This document shows, piece by piece, positions 7,850-14,967 of a stretch of 22,519 nucleotides of DNA (positions are counted from its first letter, which is position 1; each line of letters opens with the position of its first letter). The notes beneath the pieces are model-generated. The model did not search any database, was not told the DNA's origin, and saw only the letters and a list, made by a program, of their open reading frames with translations. Source of the DNA: CALCTE01 sp045627885 (GTDB taxonomy: Bacteria; Bacillota; Clostridia; Oscillospirales; CAG-272); contig JAZQOM010000048.1 of the NCBI GenBank assembly GCA_045627885.1, positions 1 to 22,519 of the forward strand. Reading direction: 5' to 3'. The position numbers and the translations under genes were made by a program.

Positions 7850-8317
7850 TTACAGCTTGAGCTTTTTGAGTGCGGAGTAAAAAAGCTCACCGAGTATGCC
7901 GCAACATACGAATTCTCCGATAAATACCGTCAGTGAAAGATACGGATAAGCCGCGCCCGTCTTATACACAAGGCACAAAAGCGCGGGAACAACGGCGGTG
8001 TTGAGCACAATCGGAGGTAATGCGGCAAGCCATCTGTTTTTTCGCAATAAATATGTAAAAAGCGCGGCGGCAAGTGTTGCAAGAGAGCCGAAGATTATAT
8101 CCGCTGCGGCGCAACCCGTCAAAAGATTCGACACCGCGCAGCCGAGCGCAAGCCCCGCAATGCTTTCTGGCATAAAGCAGGGGAGAATGCACAGCGCTTC
8201 CGAAATTCTGAATTGAACGGCTCCGCCCGAAAGCCCGAGAGATGCCGAAAGCAGGGTGAGTGCCGTATAAAGCGCGGCAACAAGTGCCGCATTTGCCACA
8301 AAACGAGTTTTTTTCAT
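7850..8317 (-). CDS. queT: QueT family queuosine precursor transporter (ECF S component)
   Basis: This is a 155-residue integral membrane protein with about five hydrophobic segments. The N-terminal pattern (helix, then GGAVQFRISEALCILPCF and PESIAGLALGCAVSNLL) is characteristic of the QueT family. These proteins are predicted substrate-binding S components of energy-coupling factor transporters for queuosine precursors such as preQ1. The ATPase and transmembrane ECF partners are not in the window. A preQ1-I riboswitch directly upstream supports the assignment independently. The AAGGAGAT ribosome binding site lies inside the riboswitch tail. Confidence 0.93.
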   Translation of the reverse strand: MKKTRFVANAALVAALYTALTLLSASLGLSGGAVQFRISEALCILPCFMPESIAGLALGCAVSNLLTGCAAADIIFGSLATLAAALFTYLLRKNRWLAALPPIVLNTAVVPALLCLVYKTGAAYPYLSLTVFIGEFVCCGILGELFYSALKKLKL

Positions 8318-8320
8318 TTT

Positions 8321-8366
8321 ATCTCCTTTAGTTTTGTTTTAAGTGAGGAAGGTCTCGAACTCACTT
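8321..8366 (-). promoter_or_regulatory. preQ1-I riboswitch controlling queT
   Basis: On the minus strand GTGAG (8360-8364) pairs with CTCAC (8343-8347) as stem P1, enclosing the loop TTCGAGACCTTC. An A-rich tail (TTAAAACAAAACTAAAGG) follows and runs into the ribosome binding site AAGGAGAT at 8321-8328. This is the class I preQ1 architecture: a short hairpin, an A-rich single strand and a pseudoknot in which loop pyrimidines can pair with the AAGG. There is no downstream U-tract, so I expect ligand binding to mask the ribosome binding site. The start codon is 3 bases further on. Confidence 0.83.
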
Positions 8367-8367
8367 T

Positions 8368-8390
8368 GCCGTCAAACCTTTTTTGACGGC
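8368..8390. repeat. 9-bp hairpin overlapping the stop codon upstream of the riboswitch
   Basis: GCCGTCAAA (8368-8376) and TTTGACGGC (8382-8390) pair around CCTTT. The stem contains the last codons and TGA of the upstream membrane-protein gene and ends 2 bp before the preQ1 element. Neither strand has a U-tract after it, so it is not a standard terminator. It may insulate the aptamer or protect the mRNA end. Confidence 0.6.
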
Positions 8391-8836
8391 ATAAACGCAA
8401 GAAGCATCGTATAAAATCCCTCCGACGCTTCGAGTGCCACGGTGTATTTTTGTCCCGATTTTCCGCAGAGAAGATATCTTTTGTTTTCGGGAAAAATGTT
8501 TTGCGTATACGAATATGTCCGCACGGCTTTTGTTCGCCTTTTTTCGAGGCTGACCGTTTCGTAAAGCGGAATGTTCGCGCAAAGCGTACTGCTTTTGCCG
8601 ATAATTCTGTAAATCTTCAGGCAGTCCGCTTCGAGAATGTATATATACCTGTAAAAAATATGCCTTGACACGGTATAAAGCGCCGCCGCGAAGAACAGTG
8701 TTCCCGCCGCGAAAAATGTTGTGCGAAGCACGGACTCTAATTCGCTTCCGAGCTTCATACAGGCGGCAAAAGCCGCAAGAAGAGCGACTGTTGCAACCGC
8801 CGTCGTCATACGGTCAGGCTTGCATTTATATAGCAT
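8372..8836 (-). CDS. small membrane protein of unknown function, two TM segments and PH-like tail
   Basis: The 154-residue product is not a family I can name firmly. Residues about 10-30 and 38-56 are hydrophobic helices forming a hairpin. The remaining roughly 95 residues alternate short strands (YIYILEADCLKIYRI, IPLYETVSLEKR, KRYLLCGKSGQKYTVAL) and end in a helical segment, which resembles bacterial PH-like or YdbT-type membrane-anchored domains. It has a strong promoter (8852-8880) and a GGTGGTGAT ribosome binding site. It may be co-transcribed with queT, since no terminator is seen between them. Confidence 0.75.
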   Translation of the reverse strand: MLYKCKPDRMTTAVATVALLAAFAACMKLGSELESVLRTTFFAAGTLFFAAALYTVSRHIFYRYIYILEADCLKIYRIIGKSSTLCANIPLYETVSLEKRRTKAVRTYSYTQNIFPENKRYLLCGKSGQKYTVALEASEGFYTMLLAFMPSKKV

Positions 8837-8851
8837 TATATCACCACCGAT

Positions 8852-8880
8852 ATTCTATCACCGAATTTGCCCTTTGTCAA
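8852..8880 (-). promoter_or_regulatory. sigma-A promoter of the membrane protein gene
   Basis: On the minus strand, consensus TTGACA (8875-8880), a 17-base spacer and TAGAAT (8852-8857) with a TGA extension predict a start near 8845, only a few bases before the ATG at 8836. The -35 overlaps the 3' end of the preceding DUF4363 gene. Confidence 0.75.
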
Positions 8881-9236
8881 AAAATATTTGTAAAAGAAAC
8901 GCTTTCCGCGTCTTTTATAAAGCCTGCATACGCCGAAATTTGCGATTTTGCTTCATAAACGCCGTCAGAATTGCCGGATTTTAAGGATTCCGACAAAAGC
9001 GAAAACGACGCGGTCACGGCGTTAAGGCTTTGCGACGGAACGAGCATACCGAGCAGCATTTTATCCTTTTCCCACTTTTTTGAGGCGGCTTCGGCGTCGC
9101 CGTAATTTGTGCGAGAGTCAATCTTTTCGGCAAAGCTTTCGAGATTATCGCATATCACGCAGACTTTTACATATCCCGTTACCGCTATACCCGTCACAAG
9201 CAGAATAAGCGCGAGGGAAACAATCGCCATCTTCAT
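8877..9236 (-). CDS. DUF4363 family protein
   Basis: The start is the ATG at 9236, overlapping the DUF421 gene stop as ATGA (9233-9236). This gives a 119-residue protein with one N-terminal hydrophobic helix (about residues 3-25) and a polar, mostly helical remainder (NLESFAEKI, EAASKKWEKDK, SLNAVTASFSLLSESL). The pattern and the pairing with a DUF421 protein match the DUF4363 family of small Firmicute proteins of unknown function. It is probably membrane-anchored with the helical part outside. A longer upstream reading in the same frame has no start signal and would overlap the DUF421 gene by more than 150 bp. Confidence 0.8.
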   Translation of the reverse strand: MKMAIVSLALILLVTGIAVTGYVKVCVICDNLESFAEKIDSRTNYGDAEAASKKWEKDKMLLGMLVPSQSLNAVTASFSLLSESLKSGNSDGVYEAKSQISAYAGFIKDAESVSFTNIF

Positions 9237-9916
9237 TTCTTCTTTTTCTTCTCCTTTTTGACTATTATCGTTCCGGAGGCGCCGCCCATACTCATAAAGA
9301 AGACATCGGAAAGCTTTAGCTTTTTTGATGAGATTTCCGACATAATCTTTTTTTCGTTTGTGCCTGCCGCGGCGATGGCTTCCTTGCAGAGCTTGCCGTC
9401 GCATACGACGGCAAAGCCGATTCCGCCGCCGCTGTTTTTAAGCGAAAGGTCGGCTTTTGTGACCTGCTTTGAGCCGTCCTTCGGGAATACGCTTATCTTG
9501 CCGTTAGGCTCAAGAATGGCATAGTCCACCTCGGAAAGCTCCGCGATGTTGTTCTGCCTGAGCTCACTCATAAGCTCCGCGACGCTGAATCGGAGCTTTT
9601 TCAATTCCTTTTGAACAATCACCCCGTGTTCTATTATTATGCTCGGACGGTTGTCGAATATGTTTGATGCAAGCCGCGACTTTGTTATGATAAACGACAC
9701 CATTACCTCAAGGCTCACAAGAGCGCAGAGCGGAACTATTCCGTACAATAGCGGAGTATCGGGATTAACCGCCGGAGCGGCGAGCAGCTCCGACAAAAGC
9801 ACGGCGGTAGTCAGCTCCGACAGCTGCATTTCCCCGACCTGCCGCTTGCCCATAAAGCGGAGCGAAAACACGGCGGCAAAATAAATTATGACTGTTCTGA
9901 TAAGTACGGTAAGCAA
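9233..9916 (-). CDS. DUF421 (YetF family) membrane protein
   Basis: The 227-residue product has an N-terminal membrane part of about three helices (MLTVLIRTVIIYFAAVFSLR, then segments around residues 35-75). The soluble domain has family signatures RPSIIIEHG (near 91-99), ELRQNNI and YAILEPNGKISVF. YetF-like proteins are found in spore formers and some work as lipid-associated or signalling factors; the molecular activity is not settled. The start is TTG with a good GAGGTGA ribosome binding site. The C-terminus is a run of lysines. It is translationally coupled with the DUF4363 gene. Confidence 0.88.
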   Translation of the reverse strand: MLTVLIRTVIIYFAAVFSLRFMGKRQVGEMQLSELTTAVLLSELLAAPAVNPDTPLLYGIVPLCALVSLEVMVSFIITKSRLASNIFDNRPSIIIEHGVIVQKELKKLRFSVAELMSELRQNNIAELSEVDYAILEPNGKISVFPKDGSKQVTKADLSLKNSGGGIGFAVVCDGKLCKEAIAAAGTNEKKIMSEISSKKLKLSDVFFMSMGGASGTIIVKKEKKKKK

Positions 9917-9988
9917 CTAATCACCTCGCGAAGATTCTTGACGCGAAAACGCAATTATATTCCGAAAGCACGCGGAAAAATATTGCAC

Positions 9989-10017
9989 TTGCAAATTGTG
10001 CGATTTTATGATAGAAT
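9989..10017 (+). promoter_or_regulatory. promoter of the secreted peptidase-like dockerin gene
   Basis: TTGCAA (9989-9994), a 17-base spacer and TAGAAT (10012-10017) with a TGA extension predict a start near 10024, leaving a leader of about 48 bases. Confidence 0.65.
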
Positions 10018-10071
10018 ATGTCGTAAAAAGTGTAAAAATGCACAAAGTTTAATAAGAATAAGGACGATTAT

Positions 10072-11646
10072 ATGATAAAAAACACGGCGGTAAAAGCACT
10101 TGCCGTTCTTATCGCGCTTGCTTTGCTCGTGCCTGCATTTACGGTTTACGCCGAAAATGCAAATCCGGAGGAAGCTCCTGCTTTTGCTTCGGAGGAGAGG
10201 GCGCTCAAGATGATTTATGAGCTTGCGGAGCTTTTGGACGGCAGATATTTCACCACAAACAACAAGCCCTGCTCGGATAATTCATGCGACAAATGCTATA
10301 ACGAAAATGTTATAAAGTGCAGTTGGTTTTCCGAGCTGTTCGGGTATACGGTAAAGGCATCACAGCTTCCGTATTATTATTTTCCCGACGGCTCCTTCAA
10401 GATACCGAAGGGCTGGTCGTGCTTCGGATTTGCGGCATTCGCACAGTGGTACATATTTGCGGAGTCGCCCGAATATTCAATAGGCAAAAATGTAAGCCTG
10501 ATTGTATCTCCGAAAACAAACAGCAGCGCAAAATTCGACTACGATACTTTGAACAAGTATGCACGCCCGGGCGATATAATCAGAGTGCAGAAGGGCACGG
10601 ATAAAAGCTCCGGACATTCGATGATTTTTATTTCCTGCAATAAAACCGGCGCGACCGTGCTCGACAGCAATTTTATAGAAAACGACCTTGTCGGAATACA
10701 TACCATTCCCTTTAAGTCAAATTACGGCTCCGTCGCATACGCTTCGTGCCCCGTGGCGATAACGAGAAGCAACAACTACGACACGCTTGCGCCGTTTGAT
10801 GCGGATGCGGAGTCCGAGATAATTTTTACCGATATGAATGCGCCCGTCTGCCATACGGCGGGCAAATCCTTTGCGATGAGAGGGCTTATTTCCTCTGTTG
10901 TAAAGCTATCGGAAGTAAAATGCGTCATCAAGGACGCAGTAAGCGGAGATACCGTATACGAATATACCGAAAAGCCGAACGCTTTTTCGCTGAGCCTTAA
11001 AGAATCGCAGATAAATTCAAACACCAAATTCTCCAATTTTTCAAAGGGACTGTATATCCTCGAATACACTGCAACAGACGCAAAAGGATATTCTGCAAAG
11101 TGGAGCTCCCTGAAGTTCAGCATAAGCGATGAGTCGCATATCTGCAAATACGGAGAACACACTCTCATATCGCTTCCGAAGGACGGGGTTGACGGCGAGA
11201 TTATCTACACCTGCTCTCTCTGCGGATGCGAATGTAAAATGAGCTTTTCACAGCATATATACACCGATGAATGCGACGCCGACTGCGACGCCTGCGGAGA
11301 GATGAGAGTTCCGCCGCACAGATTCGATAAGTTCGAGTGCGATGCTTATACGCATACCGAGGTATGCTCTTTGTGCGGCGAAAAAATGCCCGCGCAGTGC
11401 CATTCGCTTGAAGGTGACATCTGCACCGTTTGCGGCTATATTGCCGATATTACCGTAATTTTCGACTATGACGGAGACGGCGAGCTTACCACCGAGGATT
11501 CGATATATTTTCTTTATCATATATTTTTCCCCGAGCTGTATCCGATAGAAAAGCCGTGCGATTTTGACCAAAACGGGACGGTAGACACCGACGACGCGAT
11601 ATATCTTTTGTATCATATATATTTTGCGGATAAATATCCGATATAA
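10072..11646 (+). CDS. secreted papain/NlpC-like protein with Ig-like, Cys-rich and dockerin modules
   Basis: This is a 524-residue exported multidomain protein. Residues 1-27 are a signal peptide (cleavage near VYA-EN). Residues about 40-235 resemble a papain-fold amidase/peptidase of the NlpC/P60 or CHAP kind: Cys117 in GWSCFGFAAFAQW, a RPGDIIRV strand (165-172), His182 in SGHSMIF, and Asp198 or Asn200 as third residue. Residues about 240-352 look like a beta-sandwich. Residues 358-455 are Cys- and His-rich with repeated CxxC-G motifs (381, 405, 432 and 451), similar to the repeats in the lipoprotein at 20546. Residues 465-524 are a two-loop dockerin (DYDGDGELTTED and DFDQNGTVDTDD). It may cleave peptidoglycan or protein at the cell surface. 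The enzyme assignment is inference; the modular layout is clear. Confidence 0.85.
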   Translation: MIKNTAVKALAVLIALALLVPAFTVYAENANPEEAPAFASEERALKMIYELAELLDGRYFTTNNKPCSDNSCDKCYNENVIKCSWFSELFGYTVKASQLPYYYFPDGSFKIPKGWSCFGFAAFAQWYIFAESPEYSIGKNVSLIVSPKTNSSAKFDYDTLNKYARPGDIIRVQKGTDKSSGHSMIFISCNKTGATVLDSNFIENDLVGIHTIPFKSNYGSVAYASCPVAITRSNNYDTLAPFDADAESEIIFTDMNAPVCHTAGKSFAMRGLISSVVKLSEVKCVIKDAVSGDTVYEYTEKPNAFSLSLKESQINSNTKFSNFSKGLYILEYTATDAKGYSAKWSSLKFSISDESHICKYGEHTLISLPKDGVDGEIIYTCSLCGCECKMSFSQHIYTDECDADCDACGEMRVPPHRFDKFECDAYTHTEVCSLCGEKMPAQCHSLEGDICTVCGYIADITVIFDYDGDGELTTEDSIYFLYHIFFPELYPIEKPCDFDQNGTVDTDDAIYLLYHIYFADKYPI

Positions 11647-11656
11647 AGAATGAAAT

Positions 11657-11690
11657 GGCGGCGGAGCTTTCGGCTCCGCCGCCTTTGTAT
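11657..11690 (+). terminator. intrinsic terminator of the dockerin gene
   Basis: GGCGGCGGAGC (11657-11667) and GCTCCGCCGCC (11673-11683) pair perfectly around TTTCG, followed by TTTGTATATT. It lies 10 bp past the stop codon. Confidence 0.75.
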
Positions 11691-11691
11691 A

Positions 11692-11720
11692 TTGACACGG
11701 CAGAGTGAATGTGCGATAAT
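11692..11720 (+). promoter_or_regulatory. sigma-A promoter of the murI operon
   Basis: Consensus TTGACA (11692-11697), a 17-base spacer and GATAAT (11715-11720) predict a start near 11727, about 60 bases before murI. A second TATAAT at 11759-11764 has no good -35. Confidence 0.7.
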
Positions 11721-11787
11721 ATTAAAAAATATAAATGAAATGTTTTTCGAAAAGAACATATAATGTAAAAAAACGGAGGCCGGTTTT

Positions 11788-12600
11788 ATGGATATATCGG
11801 AAAGACCTCTCGGAGTGTTTGACTCGGGACTCGGCGGACTTACGGCGCTCAAAAAGCTTAAAGCACTCTGCCCGAATGAAAATATAATATATTTCGGCGA
11901 TACGGGACGCGTTCCCTACGGCACAAAATCTACGGAAATAATAAGAAAGTACGCCATGCAGGACGCGCGTTTTCTCAAAAGCTTTGACTGCAAGGCAATT
12001 TTGGTTGCATGCGGAACGGTCAGCGCAAACGCGATGGAACAGCTTAAAGCCGAATGCGGCGATTCCGTTGTGGGCGTAATCGAGCCGACCGTAAAAAAGG
12101 CGTCGATGCTAACAAAAGAGGGCGGCACGGTGCTCATACTCGGCACGGAGGCGACGGTGGAATCCGGCGCATACGAAAAGCTGCTCAAAGAGCTGCGCCC
12201 CGATATAAAGGTCGAGTGCAAGGCTTGCCCGATGTTTGTTCCGCTTGTCGAAAACGGATATACGGACGCGGAAAATCCCGCCGTAAAGGTGATAGTCTCG
12301 GACTATCTTGCACCGTTCGCGGGCAAGGTGGACACGGTTATTCTCGGATGCACGCATTATCCGCTTCTTTGCGACGCGATAGAAAAAGCTCTTGTCGGCG
12401 CGGTGACGGTGGACTCCGGCTCCGCGGCGGCTGAAATGATGAGAGATTATCTCGAAACAAAGGGACTTGCATCAAAGAAAAGCGGCGGAAAGACATCGCT
12501 TTTTGTCAGCGACGGAGTGAGAAATTTTGAAAAGCTTGCGGGTGCTTTTTTGGGAGAGCCCGTATGTGAAGCGGAAAAGACCGATATCGAGAAATATTAG
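11788..12600 (+). CDS. murI: glutamate racemase
   Basis: MurI converts L-glutamate to D-glutamate for peptidoglycan by a two-cysteine mechanism. The 270-residue sequence has FDSGLGGLT (11-19) with the conserved Asp12, VACGTVSA (73-80) with catalytic Cys75, and LGCTHYPLL (186-194) with catalytic Cys188 and His190. In the well-studied enzymes the first cysteine is followed by Asn (CNT); here it is Gly (CGT). I believe other clostridial MurI proteins share this, so activity is still expected. A strong GGAGG ribosome binding site precedes the ATG. It is first in a four-gene operon that ends at 14932. Confidence 0.94.
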   Translation: MDISERPLGVFDSGLGGLTALKKLKALCPNENIIYFGDTGRVPYGTKSTEIIRKYAMQDARFLKSFDCKAILVACGTVSANAMEQLKAECGDSVVGVIEPTVKKASMLTKEGGTVLILGTEATVESGAYEKLLKELRPDIKVECKACPMFVPLVENGYTDAENPAVKVIVSDYLAPFAGKVDTVILGCTHYPLLCDAIEKALVGAVTVDSGSAAAEMMRDYLETKGLASKKSGGKTSLFVSDGVRNFEKLAGAFLGEPVCEAEKTDIEKY

Positions 12601-12608
12601 AGGTAACA

Positions 12609-13208
12609 ATGAAGGATATTCCAGTACATATAACAATTCGCTCGGCGCAGAAGATATACGAGCCGAAGAATCCTAACGCCGGTATCGCGGCAAAAGCCTA
12701 CGCCGGCGAATACGCATCGAATTTCAACGACCTCTCGGAGCTCGAGGAAGAGCTGAAGCTCACGGTTGAGGAGTGTGCAAAGGACTACGACGACCTTCTT
12801 CCGTTTTCCGATAACGGCAACGGAGAAAGCCACATAGAGTTCTGCACCGAGGGCGTGATGAGAAAGAAAAACAGCAGAATAGAGATATCATATAAAGAAA
12901 GCGAGCTTACCGGAATGGAAGGCTCGACGACGAGCTTATACTTTTCTCCGAGCGAGCCGAAAAATGTATATATGCAGAGAAAAGGAACGGTAAGCTCCAA
13001 TATGATATTTGAGGAGAATTCCAGAAAGAGCGCCATGTATAACACGGGAATTATGCCGTTTCGCATCTGCATAGCCACCAAAAAGGTGGACAACGCCGTG
13101 ACGCTCGAAAACGGCGGCACTCTCGATATTGTTTACAGAATGGAGATAAACGGCAATCTCACGCAGGCAAACCGATTTAATATTACGGTGAAACGCGATG
13201 ATACATAA
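12609..13208 (+). CDS. DUF1934 (YwiB-like) beta-barrel protein
   Basis: This 199-residue soluble protein has the DUF1934 pattern: a beta-rich domain with IEFCTEGVMRKKNSRIEISYKESELTGMEGSTTSLYF, then NVYMQRKGTVSSNMIFEE, a GIMPF motif near residue 146, and a final LDIVYRMEINGN strand pair. Family members such as YwiB are small calycin-like barrels of unknown function, often near murI or argS in Firmicutes. An acidic insert of about 50 residues (roughly 25-75) sits in the first strand region and makes it longer than the usual 140-150 residues. It has an AGAGGT ribosome binding site and overlaps pgeF by 11 bp. Confidence 0.85.
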   Translation: MKDIPVHITIRSAQKIYEPKNPNAGIAAKAYAGEYASNFNDLSELEEELKLTVEECAKDYDDLLPFSDNGNGESHIEFCTEGVMRKKNSRIEISYKESELTGMEGSTTSLYFSPSEPKNVYMQRKGTVSSNMIFEENSRKSAMYNTGIMPFRICIATKKVDNAVTLENGGTLDIVYRMEINGNLTQANRFNITVKRDDT

Positions 13209-13980
13209 GTTTTCGGGAAATTTAGAGTATCTGCAAAGCGCGCTGATATCAGCGCCGCATCTTTTTACGACAAGGCTCGGCGGGGTATCCGAGGGCGCTT
13301 ATGCAACTCTCAATACGAGCTTTACCGTCGGCGATAAGGACGAAAATGTGCACGAAAATCTTTCGCGCGTTGCGGGCACTCTCGGCTTTGCGGAAGGCGA
13401 CATCGTATGCTTAAAACAGATTCATTCCGCAATATGCGTCAGAGTGGGAAAAGAGCAAAAGGGCGCGGGCATTTTCAAAGAAAAAATCCCGTTTCAGGCG
13501 GATGCAGTCACTACGAATGAAAAGGGCGTTCTGCTTCTTGTGAGGAGTAGCGATTGCACGCCCATACTGCTTTACGATAAAAATCATAACGCGGTATGCG
13601 CCATACATTCGGGCTGGAGAGGCACTCTTGCCGACATCGTCGGGGCATCCGTAAGAAAAATGGAAGAGGAATACGGCACAAAAGGTGCCGATATATGCGC
13701 GGCGATAGGGCCCTGCATTTCAAAGGAGAGCTTTGAGGTCGGAGACGAGGTCGCAACGGTTTTTGAAAGCGCGGGATATGCTGTATTCGTGGACAGAACG
13801 AGCTATGAAAAGCCGCACATAGATATTCCGGCAATCTGTGCATATCAGCTTGAAAGATGTGGTGTTACACAGATAGAAACGGCGGGCGAATGCACCAAAA
13901 TAAACAATGCAAAGTATTTTTCGCACCGTGCGCAGGGCGCAGTACGCGGACTTCTTGCGGCGGTAATTGCGACAGAATAA
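13198..13980 (+). CDS. pgeF: peptidoglycan editing factor PgeF / YfiH-LACC1 family protein
   Basis: The 260-residue product belongs to the multicopper-like YfiH/LACC1 family. Members act on purine nucleosides (phosphorylase or deaminase activity), and in E. coli PgeF keeps L-Ser out of the peptidoglycan stem peptide. The metal-site residues are visible: His76 in LKQIHS, Cys120 in RSSDCTPILL and His137 in AIHSGWRGT, plus AAIGPCISKESFEVG. Length is typical. Co-transcription with murI fits a role in cell-wall quality control. The start overlaps the DUF1934 gene end. Confidence 0.92.
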   Translation: MIHKFSGNLEYLQSALISAPHLFTTRLGGVSEGAYATLNTSFTVGDKDENVHENLSRVAGTLGFAEGDIVCLKQIHSAICVRVGKEQKGAGIFKEKIPFQADAVTTNEKGVLLLVRSSDCTPILLYDKNHNAVCAIHSGWRGTLADIVGASVRKMEEEYGTKGADICAAIGPCISKESFEVGDEVATVFESAGYAVFVDRTSYEKPHIDIPAICAYQLERCGVTQIETAGECTKINNAKYFSHRAQGAVRGLLAAVIATE

Positions 13981-13993
13981 CGGGAGAATCAAA

Positions 13994-14932
13994 ATGGGAT
14001 TTTTCGCGGGTATCGACATCGGAGGAATGAGCATAAAGGCGGGTATCGTCGACAGCGCAAGCTCTGCAATAATCGCAAAGCACAGCGTAAAGACTCCGAA
14101 GGAGGGCGGCGATATATTCTGCGCGGCTTGTCTGGAAGCGCTTTTTGAGGCGATAAAGGCAAGCGGCATTCCGAAGGATAAAATAGAGAGTGTCGGAATC
14201 GGCGCTCCCGGCATAAGCGACAGAGAAAACGGCGTTTTGCTCTATGTCGGCACGATAAACTACGGCGGCGCGAGAATAAAGGAGTATATTCAGGCAAGGC
14301 TCAATGTTCCGGTATATATCGAAAATGACGCTAATGCCGCGGCGATAGGGGAATATCTTGCAAGAAAAGACAAAAAAATGACCTCTTTTGTGTTCCTGAC
14401 AATAGGAACGGGCATCGGCGGCGGTATAATAATAGGAGACAAGCTTTATACGGGCGCAAATTCCGCGGGCGCGGAGCTCGGGCATATAGTGACGCACAAG
14501 GGCGGCAGAATCTGCGACTGCGGCAGAAGCGGTTGCTTCGAAGCCTATGCTTCGATGACTGCTTTAATAAAGAACGCCGAGGAATGCGCCGAAAAGACAG
14601 GTATACCCGCAGATAAGATAAGCGGCAGAACGATATTCGAGGCTGCGGACGCGAAAAAGAACGCCACGGCTCAAAGGTTTGTTGATGAATGGACAGAGGA
14701 GATTGCGGAAGGCGTTGCGGATATCATAAACATATTCCAGCCAGACGAAATAGCGATAGGCGGAGCGGTGAGCGCTCAAGGCGAACGGTTGCTTGCACCG
14801 ATAAGAAAAATCGCATACGAAAAGGATTTTACGAGAAATCTCGATATTCCGCATACAAAGATAAGTGCGGCAACGCTTGCGGGCGACGCGGGAATAATCG
14901 GTGCGGCGCTTTTGGGAAAATTCATAAAATGA
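13994..14932 (+). CDS. ROK family sugar kinase (probable glucokinase)
   Basis: ROK kinases phosphorylate glucose or related sugars with ATP in the cytoplasm. With the ATG at 13994 the protein is 312 residues. It shows the phosphate-binding GIDIGGMSIKAGI (6-18), IENDANAAAIGE (109-120) with the catalytic Asp112, TIGTGIGGG (136-144), and the zinc motif made by His164 and Cys174, Cys176 and Cys181. I prefer this start to an in-frame TTG at 13967 because GGGAGAA lies just upstream and the motif then begins at the expected distance. The exact sugar is not certain; N-acetylmannosamine kinase is an alternative. It is the last gene of the murI operon. Confidence 0.9.
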   Translation: MGFFAGIDIGGMSIKAGIVDSASSAIIAKHSVKTPKEGGDIFCAACLEALFEAIKASGIPKDKIESVGIGAPGISDRENGVLLYVGTINYGGARIKEYIQARLNVPVYIENDANAAAIGEYLARKDKKMTSFVFLTIGTGIGGGIIIGDKLYTGANSAGAELGHIVTHKGGRICDCGRSGCFEAYASMTALIKNAEECAEKTGIPADKISGRTIFEAADAKKNATAQRFVDEWTEEIAEGVADIINIFQPDEIAIGGAVSAQGERLLAPIRKIAYEKDFTRNLDIPHTKISAATLAGDAGIIGAALLGKFIK

Positions 14933-14967
14933 AAAATACGGCTTCCCTTGCGGGAAGCCGTATTTTT
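14932..14967. terminator. bidirectional terminator between ROK kinase and spoIIIAH
   Basis: AAAAATACGGCTTCCC (14932-14947) pairs perfectly with GGGAAGCCGTATTTTT (14952-14967), a 16-bp stem with a TTGC loop. It begins on the last base of the kinase stop codon and abuts the spoIIIAH stop, ending both convergent operons. Confidence 0.93.

Noticed and set aside
8368..8390. intrinsic terminator of the membrane-protein gene
   Set aside because: The 9-bp hairpin overlaps the stop codon and has no U-tract on either strand, so it is listed as a structural repeat instead.
13865..14497. 210-codon minus-strand frame across pgeF and the ROK kinase
   Set aside because: It crosses the junction of two genes with clear motifs and has no promoter or ribosome binding site.
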